Origin: an uncultured Synechococcus sp.
Lineage (GTDB): Bacteria; Cyanobacteriota; Cyanobacteriia; PCC-6307; Cyanobiaceae
Reading direction: 5' to 3'
DNA length: 13,476 bases
Assembly: GCA_913040905.1 (NCBI GenBank)
Contig: CAJWIC010000018.1
Location: 1 to 13,476, forward strand
This document shows positions 6,073-13,476 of the stretch, in pieces. The notes beneath the pieces are model-generated. The model was not told the DNA's origin. It made no database searches and was given only the letters and a program-made list of their open reading frames with translations. The translations under genes were made by a program, and so were the position numbers. The stretch's first letter is position 1. Every line of letters starts with the position of its first letter.

Positions 6073-6825
6073 ATGAGCTTGTTGCAGGGCGTGTTCTGGG
6101 ATGTCGATGGGACTCTTGCCGACTCGGAGATGGACGGACATCGCCCGGCCTTCAACCGTGCCTTTGCTGACCTGGATCTCGCGATTGACTGGGGGCCGCA
6201 GTTGTACGCCGACCTGCTCTCGATTCCCGGGGGGATGAAGCGGGTGCAGTGGTATGCCAGCTCCAGGGGGATCAATCTGAATGATGCTCAGCTTCGGGCG
6301 ATTCGCGACCGCAAACGATTCCATTACACGGCTTTGGCCCGATCAGGTGCCGTATCTCTTCGGACAGGTGTGCGTCGCCTTCTGGAGCAGTTGAACGGCG
6401 CTGGGATCGAACAATGGATCGTGACCTCAAGTGGGTTGGCTTCCGTGGAGGGATTGCTAGCCAGCACCCCGGATCTCAGGGCGTTGTTCCAGGGCATCGT
6501 CACCTCGGATGACGTGAAGGAGAGCAAGCCCTCACCGCAGGGCTACCTGCTTGCCCTGGAGCGCTCCGCACTTCCAGTGGATCAAACGCTGGTGATCGAA
6601 GACTCCGCAGCAGGGCTGGAGGCCGCTCTCGCTGCTGGCTTGCGTTGTCTGTTGACCCCTTCCCCCTGGGATCAGGGGCTGCGGCGGCGGTTCGGCGATG
6701 CCGTCGCGGTGTTTGAGCATCTCGGCGATGGGTCAGAACCAGCGCATCAGATCAGTGGCCCCCCTTGCCGAGATGGGATGGTGACGCTGGAGTATCTGCA
6801 GACCCTTGGTTGTTCCGCAGGATGA
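6073..6825 (+). CDS. cbbY: HAD-superfamily CbbY-like phosphatase (probable xylulose-1,5-bisphosphate phosphatase)
   Basis: This 250-residue HAD hydrolase has motif I FWDVDGTLADSE (nucleophile D10, acid D12), motif II IVTSS (116-120), the lysine motif KESKPSP (K152) and motif III IEDSAAG (E176-D177). The cap segment HRPAFNRAF and the GG-x-KR cluster near residue 53 (IPGGMKR) resemble CbbY proteins. In photosynthetic bacteria and plant plastids those dephosphorylate xylulose-1,5-bisphosphate, a misfire product that inhibits Rubisco. Generic beta-phosphoglucomutase-type or other sugar-phosphatase activity is the alternative. The start may be ATG 6073 or ATG 6064; neither has a clear ribosome-binding site. 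Its stop overlaps the start of the DUF565 gene (ATGA), and the glycerate kinase gene follows, so the run links two routes that protect carbon fixation. Confidence 0.8.
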   Translation: MSLLQGVFWDVDGTLADSEMDGHRPAFNRAFADLDLAIDWGPQLYADLLSIPGGMKRVQWYASSRGINLNDAQLRAIRDRKRFHYTALARSGAVSLRTGVRRLLEQLNGAGIEQWIVTSSGLASVEGLLASTPDLRALFQGIVTSDDVKESKPSPQGYLLALERSALPVDQTLVIEDSAAGLEAALAAGLRCLLTPSPWDQGLRRRFGDAVAVFEHLGDGSEPAHQISGPPCRDGMVTLEYLQTLGCSAG

Positions 6826-7160
6826 GTTCCCTGCAGCACACACGGCTCTCTCGACTGCAGAACCGCGTTGGTGACTCCATCGCAGCAGCGTTCTCCGGTC
6901 CCTGGTGGAGCCGCAGTCTGCAGATCATCGGCTTGTTGATGGGCTTTCTGCTCGGCAGCAGCCTGACGGAGTACCTCAAATCTGCCGTTGGTCTGCGCAC
7001 GATTTCCGCCCTCACGACGCTGATCGCCTGTGAACTGCTGGTGGCTCTGCGTCGACGGGTTCTGAAGACTCCCATGGCATTCCACTGGCGTCTGCTCGAC
7101 AACCTCCGGCTTGGTTTCGTCTATGCCGTTGTTCTGGAGGCATTCAAAGTTGGATCCTGA
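6822..7160 (+). CDS. DUF565 / Ycf20-family membrane protein
   Basis: This 112-residue protein has a basic N terminus (MSSLQHTRLSRLQNRVGDS), two membrane segments (about 33-49, IIGLLMGFLLGSSL, and 60-76, TISALTTLIACELLVAL) and a basic C-terminal region. The pattern FLLGSSL followed by a second helix matches the DUF565/Ycf20 family of cyanobacteria and plastids. In algae and plants these proteins have been linked to non-photochemical quenching. A molecular function is not known. The gene starts inside the last codons of the CbbY-like gene (ATGA overlap). It ends 38 bp into the chosen start of the glycerate kinase gene, so the three are probably one transcript with coupled translation. Confidence 0.75.
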   Translation: MSSLQHTRLSRLQNRVGDSIAAAFSGPWWSRSLQIIGLLMGFLLGSSLTEYLKSAVGLRTISALTTLIACELLVALRRRVLKTPMAFHWRLLDNLRLGFVYAVVLEAFKVGS

Positions 7161-8136
7161 TGGCCAACGCGATATTCCACCCGGCGAGCAGCAGTGTCTG
7201 CTTCGCTATCTCGACGTCGAGGATCACGCGGCCTGGGAACAGCAGTGGCGGACCAGCCAACTGTTCGAATCCACGCTGAATCTCTGGCCCGCCAGTGCTT
7301 CACCCGACTGGCTCTGGAGTCTCGGTTTGCCGTTGCTCACCGAGGCAGCAAGGGATCGATCTCAACGTCGGTTGATCGGCTTGAGCGCTCTGCCGGGATG
7401 CGGAAAAACAACGCTTGGCCATTGGCTTGAACAGGCCGCGTTGCAGCTTGACCTGCCGCTTCAAGTGGTCTCGATCGATGACTTCTACTACGAGGCGGAG
7501 CGCCTGGAGCAGGCCATGCGCGGCAATCCCTGGGCCGTTCCCCGTGCCCTCCCAGGCAGTCATGACGTGCCATTGCTGCATCAGAGCCTTTGCCGATGGA
7601 AACGTGGTGAGACCGTGGATCTACCGCAGTTCGACAAGTCTCTCCGTCAGGGTCGTGGAGACCGCTCAGGCTGGCGCAGCTGTTCGGCGGAGATCCTGGT
7701 GCTGGAAGGCTGGTTCGTCGGCTGTCAGCCGCTCGCGCAGAACGTGTCAATCGAACATGGCTGTGAGCATCTCTCTCCGCCAATCCGTTCAGAGGAACTG
7801 AAGGCACGGGTGCACGTTCAGGACGCACTGCGCAGGTATCAATCAGTTTGGGCAGAACTCGACACTCTTTGGCAAATCAAAGCCCAGGACATTCGATCGC
7901 CTCAGATCTGGAAGCGTCAGCAGGAGAACCAGATGCTGCGTGAGCAGGGCGTTGCTCTCGACAACGCCACACTGCTCGGGTTCATTCGCATGATCCTCGC
8001 GGCGATTCCGCCACGGAGCTTTGATCAGATGGATGCGGATGTTTGCGTCGAGGTTGACCCGGATCGGCGGCTACGCCAGCTGCGGATCAACGAACGGACT
8101 CAGGACTCGCCGTCGTCGGTATCCCTCACGGGATAA
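7123..8136 (+). CDS. glyK: D-glycerate 3-kinase (plant/cyanobacterial GLYK type)
   Basis: This protein of about 337 residues phosphorylates D-glycerate to 3-phosphoglycerate, the last step of the photorespiratory cycle. The visible features are those of the P-loop GLYK family: Walker [13 protein letters not shown] (about 86-97), [10 protein letters not shown] (117-126), GSHD (145-148), the FDKS-x5-GRGDR segment (170-182) and LVLEGWFVG (192-200). It is unrelated to the GlxK and GckA kinases. The start is uncertain: ATG 7123 overlaps the DUF565 gene by 38 bp, while TTG 7150 would cut the overlap to 11 bp and remove nine residues. Both leave the kinase core intact. The 3' end overlaps rpmF on the opposite strand by 37 bp, so no independent terminator lies between them. 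Confidence 0.88.
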   Translation: MPLFWRHSKLDPDGQRDIPPGEQQCLLRYLDVEDHAAWEQQWRTSQLFESTLNLWPASASPDWLWSLGLPLLTEAARDRSQRRLIGLSALPGCGKTTLGHWLEQAALQLDLPLQVVSIDDFYYEAERLEQAMRGNPWAVPRALPGSHDVPLLHQSLCRWKRGETVDLPQFDKSLRQGRGDRSGWRSCSAEILVLEGWFVGCQPLAQNVSIEHGCEHLSPPIRSEELKARVHVQDALRRYQSVWAELDTLWQIKAQDIRSPQIWKRQQENQMLREQGVALDNATLLGFIRMILAAIPPRSFDQMDADVCVEVDPDRRLRQLRINERTQDSPSSVSLTG

Positions 8137-8276
8137 ACAAATCCCTGGGCACGACCACTGAGAACGGACTTTCCGATCGACATGGCCCGCTGGGCAGCAA
8201 CAGCCGCTTTTCCTTTCCAGGTGGCGCTGCGCTGATTGCGCTTGGCCTTTGAGGTTTTCTTCTTCGGGACGGCCAT
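8100..8276 (-). CDS. rpmF: 50S ribosomal protein L32
   Basis: This 58-residue protein has the typical bL32 N terminus [16 protein letters not shown], followed by WKGKAA, a central [11 protein letters not shown] and an acidic tail (RDTDDGES). bL32 sits in the large ribosomal subunit near the exit side of the peptidyl-transferase region. Like other cyanobacterial and plastid forms, it lacks the zinc-binding cysteines found in many bL32 proteins. The ATG at 8276 has no strong ribosome-binding site. The stop codon lies 37 bp inside the convergent glycerate kinase gene. Upstream, 86 bp separate it from the divergent ftsH start. Confidence 0.95.
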   Translation of the reverse strand: MAVPKKKTSKAKRNQRSATWKGKAAVAAQRAMSIGKSVLSGRAQGFVYPVRDTDDGES

Positions 8277-8301
8277 TGCGCCTGGTCAACTCCAAACGGC
8301 A

Positions 8302-8331
8302 ATTGTCTGTTGTCAAGACGCCTTGCGTCAA
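8302..8331 (-). promoter_or_regulatory. candidate sigma-70-type promoter for rpmF
   Basis: On the minus strand TTGACG (8326-8331) is followed after 18 bases by GACAAT (8302-8307). Transcription would begin near 8295, about 20 bases before the rpmF ATG. The -35 matches 5 of 6 consensus bases and the -10 matches 4 of 6. Other TTGAC copies in the same interval make the exact choice uncertain. Confidence 0.4.
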
Positions 8332-8362
8332 ATCGCTAAGGTCAAGTCAATTCAAAGCTGTT

Positions 8363-10150
8363 GTGACTTCAGGATCGGAAAGGCCGAAGGAATCCCTGTC
8401 TCCTCAACCTTTATCGAATTTGTTCGGAGGCAAACCGAAGTCCGTCAGCTACTCGAGCTTGCTGGAACAGATTCGCAACGGCGAGGTCAGTGCTCTGGAA
8501 CTGGTTCCAGCACGCCGTGAGGTGCGCGTCACTTACCCCGATGGACTTCAATCCACGGTCAGCATCTTTGTTAACGATCAGCAGATCCTGCGGGCCGCCG
8601 AGGCTTCGGCGACGCCGCTGACGGTGCGAGACATCCGCGGCGAGCAGGCCATGGCTGGTCTGCTGGGGAATCTCGGATTGGTGCTGCTGTTGGTGGTGGG
8701 GTTGTCCTTTCTGTTGCGTCGATCCGCCCAGATGGCCAACCGCGCTCTCGGCTTCGGTCGCAGTCAGCCACGGCTGAAGCCCCAGGAGGACCTTCAGGTT
8801 CGCTTTGAGGACGTCGCCGGGATCAACGACGCCAAGGAAGAGCTTGAAGAGGTGGTCACCTTCCTCAAGCAACCGGAGACCTTCACCGGTCTCGGCGCCA
8901 AGATCCCTCGTGGCGTGCTGCTGGTCGGTCCCCCCGGCACCGGAAAAACGCTGCTGGCCCGTGCCATCGCGGGCGAAGCGGGAGTGCCGTTCTTTTCGAT
9001 GGCGGCCTCGGAATTCGTTGAACTGTTCGTCGGGGTCGGTGCCAGTCGCGTCCGTGATCTGTTTCGACAGGCCAAGGAGAAGTCCCCCTGCATCGTCTTC
9101 ATCGACGAGATCGACGCCGTCGGACGTCAGCGGGGAGCCGGCATCGGTGGCGGCAACGACGAGCGGGAACAAACGCTGAATCAGCTGCTCACCGAAATGG
9201 ATGGTTTCGCCGACAATTCAGGCGTGATTCTTCTGGCCGCCACCAACCGAGCAGATGTGTTGGATGCAGCCCTGACCCGTCCAGGACGGTTTGACCGCCG
9301 CATTGATGTGTCTCTGCCGGATCGCCGTGGTCGTGAAGCGATCCTTGGAGTCCATGCACGAACCCGGCCCCTGGACCCCGCAATCGACCTGGCGGCCTGG
9401 GCTCGCCGGACTCCTGGTTTCTCGGGGGCTGAGCTGGCCAACCTGATTAATGAAGCGGCCATTCTCACCGCCCGTCAACAGCAGCCCTTCATCAGCGATC
9501 GCCAGCTGGAAGGAGCCCTGGAACGGATCACCATGGGGCTCAGTGCCAAGCCGCTTCAGGACAGTGCCAAGAAGCGACTGATCGCTTATCACGAAGTTGG
9601 CCATGCCCTGGTGGCTGCCCTGCTGCCGGCGGCCAACAAGCTCGACAAGGTGACGATTCTGCCCAGGGGAGCGGCGGGCGGTTACACCCGTTTCATGCCG
9701 GACGAGGAGAAGCTGGATTCCGGCCTGATCACCAGAGCCTCCTGCCTGGCGGACCTGGTGGTCTCCCTGGGCGGACGAGCCGCGGAGTTGGTGGTTTTCG
9801 GTCCGTTGGAGGTCACCCAGGGGGCCAGTGGTGATCTGCAGATGGTGGCCCAGCTGGCACGGGAAATGGTCACACGGTTCGGTTTCTCCTCTCTTGGTCC
9901 AGTGGCCCTGGAAGGTCCTGGCACCGAAGTGTTCCTCGGTCGCGATTGGTTCAGCCAGCGCCCTGGTTACGCCGAAAGCACGGGCCAGGCCATCGACACC
10001 CGTGTGAGGGACCTCGCCAAGCAATCCCTGGCTCAGGCGGTGACCCTGCTGGAATCGCGACGTGAGGTGATGGATCGTCTCGTCGATGCCCTGATGGAGG
10101 AGGAAACACTCCACCACGATCGCTTCATGGAGTTGGCTGGACTGGGATGA
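8363..10150 (+). CDS. ftsH: FtsH-family ATP-dependent zinc metalloprotease
   Basis: This 595-residue membrane-anchored AAA+ protease degrades damaged or unassembled membrane proteins; in cyanobacteria FtsH hexamers act in photosystem II repair and other quality control. From the GTG start, an N-terminal beta-rich domain spans about 25-95. One strong membrane helix follows at 100-118 ([19 protein letters not shown]), then Walker A GPPGTGKT (189-196), Walker [10 protein letters not shown] (243-251), a second region of homology from ATNRADVLD to RPGRFDRR (293-313), zinc site HEVGH (410-414) and ASGD (third ligand D491). All catalytic residues are present. The usual first membrane helix before the N-terminal domain is absent. 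The frame stays open upstream to TTG 8249, but that stretch is antisense to rpmF and not hydrophobic, so GTG 8363 is preferred. Its end overlaps the next gene by 4 bp. Confidence 0.92.
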   Translation: MTSGSERPKESLSPQPLSNLFGGKPKSVSYSSLLEQIRNGEVSALELVPARREVRVTYPDGLQSTVSIFVNDQQILRAAEASATPLTVRDIRGEQAMAGLLGNLGLVLLLVVGLSFLLRRSAQMANRALGFGRSQPRLKPQEDLQVRFEDVAGINDAKEELEEVVTFLKQPETFTGLGAKIPRGVLLVGPPGTGKTLLARAIAGEAGVPFFSMAASEFVELFVGVGASRVRDLFRQAKEKSPCIVFIDEIDAVGRQRGAGIGGGNDEREQTLNQLLTEMDGFADNSGVILLAATNRADVLDAALTRPGRFDRRIDVSLPDRRGREAILGVHARTRPLDPAIDLAAWARRTPGFSGAELANLINEAAILTARQQQPFISDRQLEGALERITMGLSAKPLQDSAKKRLIAYHEVGHALVAALLPAANKLDKVTILPRGAAGGYTRFMPDEEKLDSGLITRASCLADLVVSLGGRAAELVVFGPLEVTQGASGDLQMVAQLAREMVTRFGFSSLGPVALEGPGTEVFLGRDWFSQRPGYAESTGQAIDTRVRDLAKQSLAQAVTLLESRREVMDRLVDALMEEETLHHDRFMELAGLG

Positions 10151-12867
10151 GAGTTCTCCTGCTGCTGCTGCCGCTGGTGCTGTTGGCGGCCCGCATGCAG
10201 GTCGAGTGGTCCTGGTTTCAACAGTTTCAACTGGAGACCGTGTTGCTTCATCGCTGGCTGCTTCAGCTGGCCGGCGGCGCAGCTGCGTTGATCCCGATCG
10301 GGCTCGCCCATCGATGGAATCGTTCGATTGACTCATCTCCCCAGACCGGTTCAGCTGCACGGCTGCAGGGTTGGCGCTATTCCCTGGTGCTTCTGCTGGC
10401 GATCGCGCTGCAGCTGGTGGGTCTTGGGGTGATCAACCTGCTGGTTCTGCAGGCGATGGATGATGTGATTCCCCTCGCCGATGGCTGGCAGCTGGGCATC
10501 CACCAACCGCAGCTGCCGGTGCTGCTCCTGATCAGTTTGGTGGCGGTGCTCCAGCCCCGGCTCAGACGCTGGCTGCCCTTGTTCACGTCAGCGGCACTGG
10601 TGCTGATTGCAGCACGAGCCTGGAGAGTCTGGGCCCTCGCCTGGTCGATTCAGCCAGCAGGACTGCAGGAACCCTTTCTGCAGGCGGATGTCAGCTTTGC
10701 GCTGGGCCGCTTCGCCGCGCTCCAGCTGCTGATTGCGCTGCTGAGTTGTGGTGCCTTGTTCTGTCTGGGCCATGGCCTGCAGACCCTGTTGACCCGACCA
10801 CCGGCCCTGAGCGACTGGGGGTGCGCGGTGCCAAGCGCCAGAAATCGTCGACTGTTGCTGTCCATGGCCGCCATGGTGCTGGTGCTGCTTGCAGGCCAGT
10901 GCTGGTTGTCCAGGCATGCTCTGCTGTGGCAACAGCACGGCATCGTGGCCGGGGCCGGTTGGCTTCAACGGGCGGTGACGGAACCGTTCCGAGAGCTGCT
11001 GACCCTGGAACTCCTGCTGCTCGCCCTGGCTCTGCTGTTGCCGTCATCGCTGGTTCTGCGTCGACGGTTGCTGATTGTCTTAGCTGCAACTCTCATCCTT
11101 GAGTTCAGCCTCACCCCTTTCAGCCGCTGGCTCATCCTTCGCCCGCAGGAACTGTCTCTGCAGACGCCCTATCTCGAGGAGGCGATTCGATCCACACGAC
11201 ACGCCTTTCAACTCGATCGGATTACACGGGGCTCGTACAAGCCCGAACCCTCGCTCTCCCAGGCTGATCTTGAGCAAGGCGCCAGCACCCTGCGCAATCT
11301 CAGACTTTGGGACAGCGCTCCGCTGCTGGAAACCAACCGTCAGCTGCAACAGCTTCGGGTTTATTACCGCTTTCCCCAGGCATCCGTCGATCGTTATCCG
11401 CTCTCGCTGCGTGGGGGGACGCCACAACAGGTGATTCTCTCGGCACGGGAGCTTGATCAATCAGCTCTCCCACGCCGCTCTCAGACCTGGCTCAATCGAC
11501 ATTTCGTCTTCACCCACGGCTACGGGTTCACGGTGAGTCCGGTGAACACCCGCGGCGAGGACGGATTGCCGGAATACTTCATCAGTGACCTGGGAACGGA
11601 CACCAGGATCCAGGGCAATCGCGAGCTTGGAATTGAACGGGACGACGTGGAACGGGCCATTCCAGTGGAGAACGCAGCGCTCTATTTCGGCATGCTGCGA
11701 TCTCCCTACGCCGTGGCGCCCACCCGGGTCAACGAATTTGATTATCCCGAAGGAGACCTGAACGTTTACACCCACTACCGCGGAAGTGGAGGACTTCCCA
11801 TCGGCCACTGGCTTCAGCGGGCTGCAGCGGCCACGTATCTGCTGGAACCGCGGCTGCTGACAGCGGGATCGATTGATCCGACCTCCAAACTGCTGATCCG
11901 CCGGGAAGTCCGTCAGCGCGTCCATGCGATCGCACCATTTCTCGATCTTCGAGGGGACCCCTATCTGATCTCCATTCCTGATCCGGTTGACCCAGCAATC
12001 GGCTCCGAGCAGCACCAGTACTGGGTCGTTGAAGGGTTCACGCATTCCTCTACATATCCCTACAGCGCGGCTGTTTCCAGCAATGATTCCGATCGCTATC
12101 TACGCAATTCAGTCAAGGCTGTGGTGGATGCCTACAACGGCAGCGTGCAGTTGTACATCAGTGAGCCGGATGACCCGTTGATCCAGGGCTGGGCTCGGGT
12201 GTTCCCACAGTTGTTCCAGACCCTCGAGCAGATGCCATCCTCAATCCGTGATCACCTGCGTGTTCCGGAGGAATTGTTTGATGTTCAGGTCAAACAACTG
12301 CAGCGCTATCACGTTGAAGATCCACGCGTGTTTTACAGCGGTGATGACGTCTGGCAGGTTCCGCTGGAGGTTTACGACGGTGAACAGATCACAGTGCGCC
12401 CGTACCACATCACAGCCCAGGTCCTGGACCGCAGCAGCTCCGAATTTCTGCTGTTGCAACCCCTAACCCCCTTGGCACGTCCCAACCTCACCGCCTGGCT
12501 GGCGGCACGAAACGATGGAGACAACTACGGCAAATTGGTTCAGATTGATTTTCCCAAGGACACACCGATTCTCGGCCCCGAACAGGTGCAGGCCCTGATC
12601 AATCAGGATCCAGAGATCAGCAAGGTATTCGGTCTTTGGGATCGCGGCGGATCCCAGGTGGTACAGGGGAACCTGCTCGTGGTTCCTGTCGGCCAATGTC
12701 TTCTTTATGTGGAACCCGTTTATCTGCGAGCCAGCAAAGGTGGTCTTCCGTCTCTCACCAGGATTGTTGTGAGTGATGGACGATCAATCGCCATGGCGGA
12801 TACCCTGCCCGATGCCATCGATCGACTCATGCAAAAAACCCTGCCGCCGGTGGCGACAGGGTCTTGA
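10147..12867 (+). CDS. UPF0182 (COG1615) family large integral membrane protein
   Basis: This 906-residue protein has a hydrophobic first third with about eight or nine membrane segments, including residues 2-16, 39-55, 78-101, 123-135, several between 140 and 260, and 279-325. A large, probably extracytoplasmic domain fills the remaining two thirds. Family-like stretches are VKAVVDAYNGSVQLYISEPD, PDDPLIQGWARVFPQLF, DVWQVP and EFLLLQPLTP. UPF0182 proteins occur widely in actinobacteria and cyanobacteria, and their function is not established. The gene overlaps ftsH by ATGA, so translation is probably coupled and the protein may be an FtsH partner or substrate (inference). The C terminus (TLPPVATGS) is encoded by DNA that also forms the terminator of the convergent peroxiredoxin gene. 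Confidence 0.9.
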   Translation: MRVLLLLLPLVLLAARMQVEWSWFQQFQLETVLLHRWLLQLAGGAAALIPIGLAHRWNRSIDSSPQTGSAARLQGWRYSLVLLLAIALQLVGLGVINLLVLQAMDDVIPLADGWQLGIHQPQLPVLLLISLVAVLQPRLRRWLPLFTSAALVLIAARAWRVWALAWSIQPAGLQEPFLQADVSFALGRFAALQLLIALLSCGALFCLGHGLQTLLTRPPALSDWGCAVPSARNRRLLLSMAAMVLVLLAGQCWLSRHALLWQQHGIVAGAGWLQRAVTEPFRELLTLELLLLALALLLPSSLVLRRRLLIVLAATLILEFSLTPFSRWLILRPQELSLQTPYLEEAIRSTRHAFQLDRITRGSYKPEPSLSQADLEQGASTLRNLRLWDSAPLLETNRQLQQLRVYYRFPQASVDRYPLSLRGGTPQQVILSARELDQSALPRRSQTWLNRHFVFTHGYGFTVSPVNTRGEDGLPEYFISDLGTDTRIQGNRELGIERDDVERAIPVENAALYFGMLRSPYAVAPTRVNEFDYPEGDLNVYTHYRGSGGLPIGHWLQRAAAATYLLEPRLLTAGSIDPTSKLLIRREVRQRVHAIAPFLDLRGDPYLISIPDPVDPAIGSEQHQYWVVEGFTHSSTYPYSAAVSSNDSDRYLRNSVKAVVDAYNGSVQLYISEPDDPLIQGWARVFPQLFQTLEQMPSSIRDHLRVPEELFDVQVKQLQRYHVEDPRVFYSGDDVWQVPLEVYDGEQITVRPYHITAQVLDRSSSEFLLLQPLTPLARPNLTAWLAARNDGDNYGKLVQIDFPKDTPILGPEQVQALINQDPEISKVFGLWDRGGSQVVQGNLLVVPVGQCLLYVEPVYLRASKGGLPSLTRIVVSDGRSIAMADTLPDAIDRLMQKTLPPVATGS
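12833..12862 (-). terminator. rho-independent terminator of the peroxiredoxin gene
   Basis: Read on the minus strand, ACCCTG-T-CGCC, loop ACC, GGCG-G-CAGGGT forms a stem of 10 pairs with one internal mismatch, followed directly by six T (A-run at 12833-12838 on the plus strand). It begins 36 bases after the peroxiredoxin stop. It lies entirely within the last codons of the UPF0182 gene. On the plus strand the stem is followed by cttgattc, a poor T-run, so it is probably one-directional. Confidence 0.8.
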
Positions 12868-12897
12868 TTCACACCGTTGATTGGACGATCGATGTGA

Positions 12898-13476
12898 TCA
12901 ACCGATGGCGGAGAAATACTCCTTGGAGCCCTTGGGATCTTCCAGCATCGTGGCAGCTCCGGGCGTCCAGTTGGCGGGGCAGACTTCGTCGGGGTTCGAC
13001 TGAACGTACTGGAAGGCCTGCAGAAGACGAAGGGTTTCGTCCACATTCCGACCCACGGGCAGGTTGTTGATGGTGGCGTGAACAATCACTCCATCGGGAT
13101 CGATCAGATAGAGACCCCGCAGAGCTTTGCCTTCGTCATCGAGGATGTTGAAAGCGTTGCCGATTTCCTTGTTGAGGTCAGCGACGAGGGGATAGTTGAT
13201 GTCACCAATACCACCCTGGTTGCGGGGGGTCTGGATCCAGGCCAGGTGGCTGAACTTGCTGTCGACGGACACGCCGAGGATTTCGCAATTCTTGCTTGAG
13301 AAATCGGCGTAGCGGTCACTGAACGCCGTGATCTCCGTGGGGCAGACGAAGGTGAAATCCAGGGGATAGAAGAACAGCACCACGTACTTACCGCGGTACT
13401 GGGACAGGGAGATCTCCTTGAATTCCTGGTCCACCACTGCAGTGGCAGTGAAATCGGGGGCCTGATGGCCCACACG
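12898..13476 (-). CDS. typical 2-Cys peroxiredoxin (5' end outside window)
   Basis: The visible 192 codons encode a thiol peroxidase that reduces H2O2 and organic peroxides, using thioredoxin-type donors. The peroxidatic motif [11 protein letters not shown] and the resolving cysteine in DEVCPANW are both present, as are the GGIGD loop and the C-terminal EYF. The GG(I/L)G plus YF pair is the family signature for sensitivity to overoxidation. The visible part begins R-V-G-H-Q-A-P-D-F, which is normally preceded by a few residues in this family. The GTG at 13473 is therefore probably internal and the real start lies beyond the right edge. A strong terminator follows 36 bases after the stop at 12898. 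Confidence 0.95.
   Translation of the reverse strand, partial: RVGHQAPDFTATAVVDQEFKEISLSQYRGKYVVLFFYPLDFTFVCPTEITAFSDRYADFSSKNCEILGVSVDSKFSHLAWIQTPRNQGGIGDINYPLVADLNKEIGNAFNILDDEGKALRGLYLIDPDGVIVHATINNLPVGRNVDETLRLLQAFQYVQSNPDEVCPANWTPGAATMLEDPKGSKEYFSAIG

Noticed and set aside
8310..8342. Promoter for ftsH with TTGTCA and TAAGGT
   Set aside because: The spacer is 21 bases and the -10 match is poor, so it was not listed.
8249..8362. Upstream TTG start for ftsH giving 633 residues
   Set aside because: It would run antisense through the start of rpmF and adds a polar, basic stretch with no FtsH-like feature. GTG 8363 fits better.
1..13476. tRNA genes, CRISPR arrays, insertion sequences or prophage genes
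   Set aside because: The window was read for T-loop sequences, regularly spaced direct repeats and transposase or integrase motifs; none were seen.

Overview
The window looks like a chromosomal segment of a marine picocyanobacterium, most likely a marine Synechococcus. The evidence is a gene for the photosystem II subunit Psb30, a short cyanobacterial L32 protein, a Ycf20/DUF565 protein, a plant-type D-glycerate 3-kinase, a CbbY-type phosphatase, two half-size UPF0016 transporters, moderately high GC, very tight gene packing and few Shine-Dalgarno sites. No tRNA, rRNA, insertion sequence, prophage or CRISPR array was found. This is core genome rather than an accessory island.

Layout. Positions 1-3199 are a minus-strand cluster: a YkgJ-type cysteine-rich protein, two tandem half-size UPF0016 (TMEM165/Mnx-like) membrane proteins, then an RNase R-like protein that runs off the left edge. 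Positions 3200-4016 are an unusually long gene-poor stretch for this genome. It holds several inverted repeats and one or two candidate small ORFs on the minus strand. psb30 (plus) follows and ends 4 bp from the end of recJ (minus). recJ starts only about 33 bp from a divergent plus-strand run: CbbY-like phosphatase, DUF565 protein and glycerate kinase, which overlap each other. The glycerate kinase gene overlaps rpmF (minus) tail to tail. rpmF is divergent from ftsH, and ftsH overlaps a large UPF0182 membrane protein gene by 4 bp. A 2-Cys peroxiredoxin (minus) enters from the right edge, and its terminator lies inside the 3' end of the UPF0182 gene.

Functional reading. Several genes bear on photosynthesis: PSII assembly or stability (Psb30), likely Mn/Ca handling in membranes (UPF0016 pair), removal of sugar-phosphate inhibitors of Rubisco (CbbY), return of photorespiratory glycerate to the Calvin cycle (glycerate kinase), membrane protein turnover (FtsH) and peroxide removal (peroxiredoxin).

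The most notable observation is the RNase R-like gene. It keeps the full RNase R architecture (winged helix, cold-shock domains, RNB domain, S1 domain) in an intact frame of more than 700 codons. However, the catalytic aspartate cluster of the RNB domain is replaced (Pro-Pro in place of Asp-Asp), and the TSPxRRYxDL motif is also lost. It therefore looks like a retained RNA-binding pseudo-exoribonuclease. A second point is that this FtsH appears to lack the usual first membrane segment.
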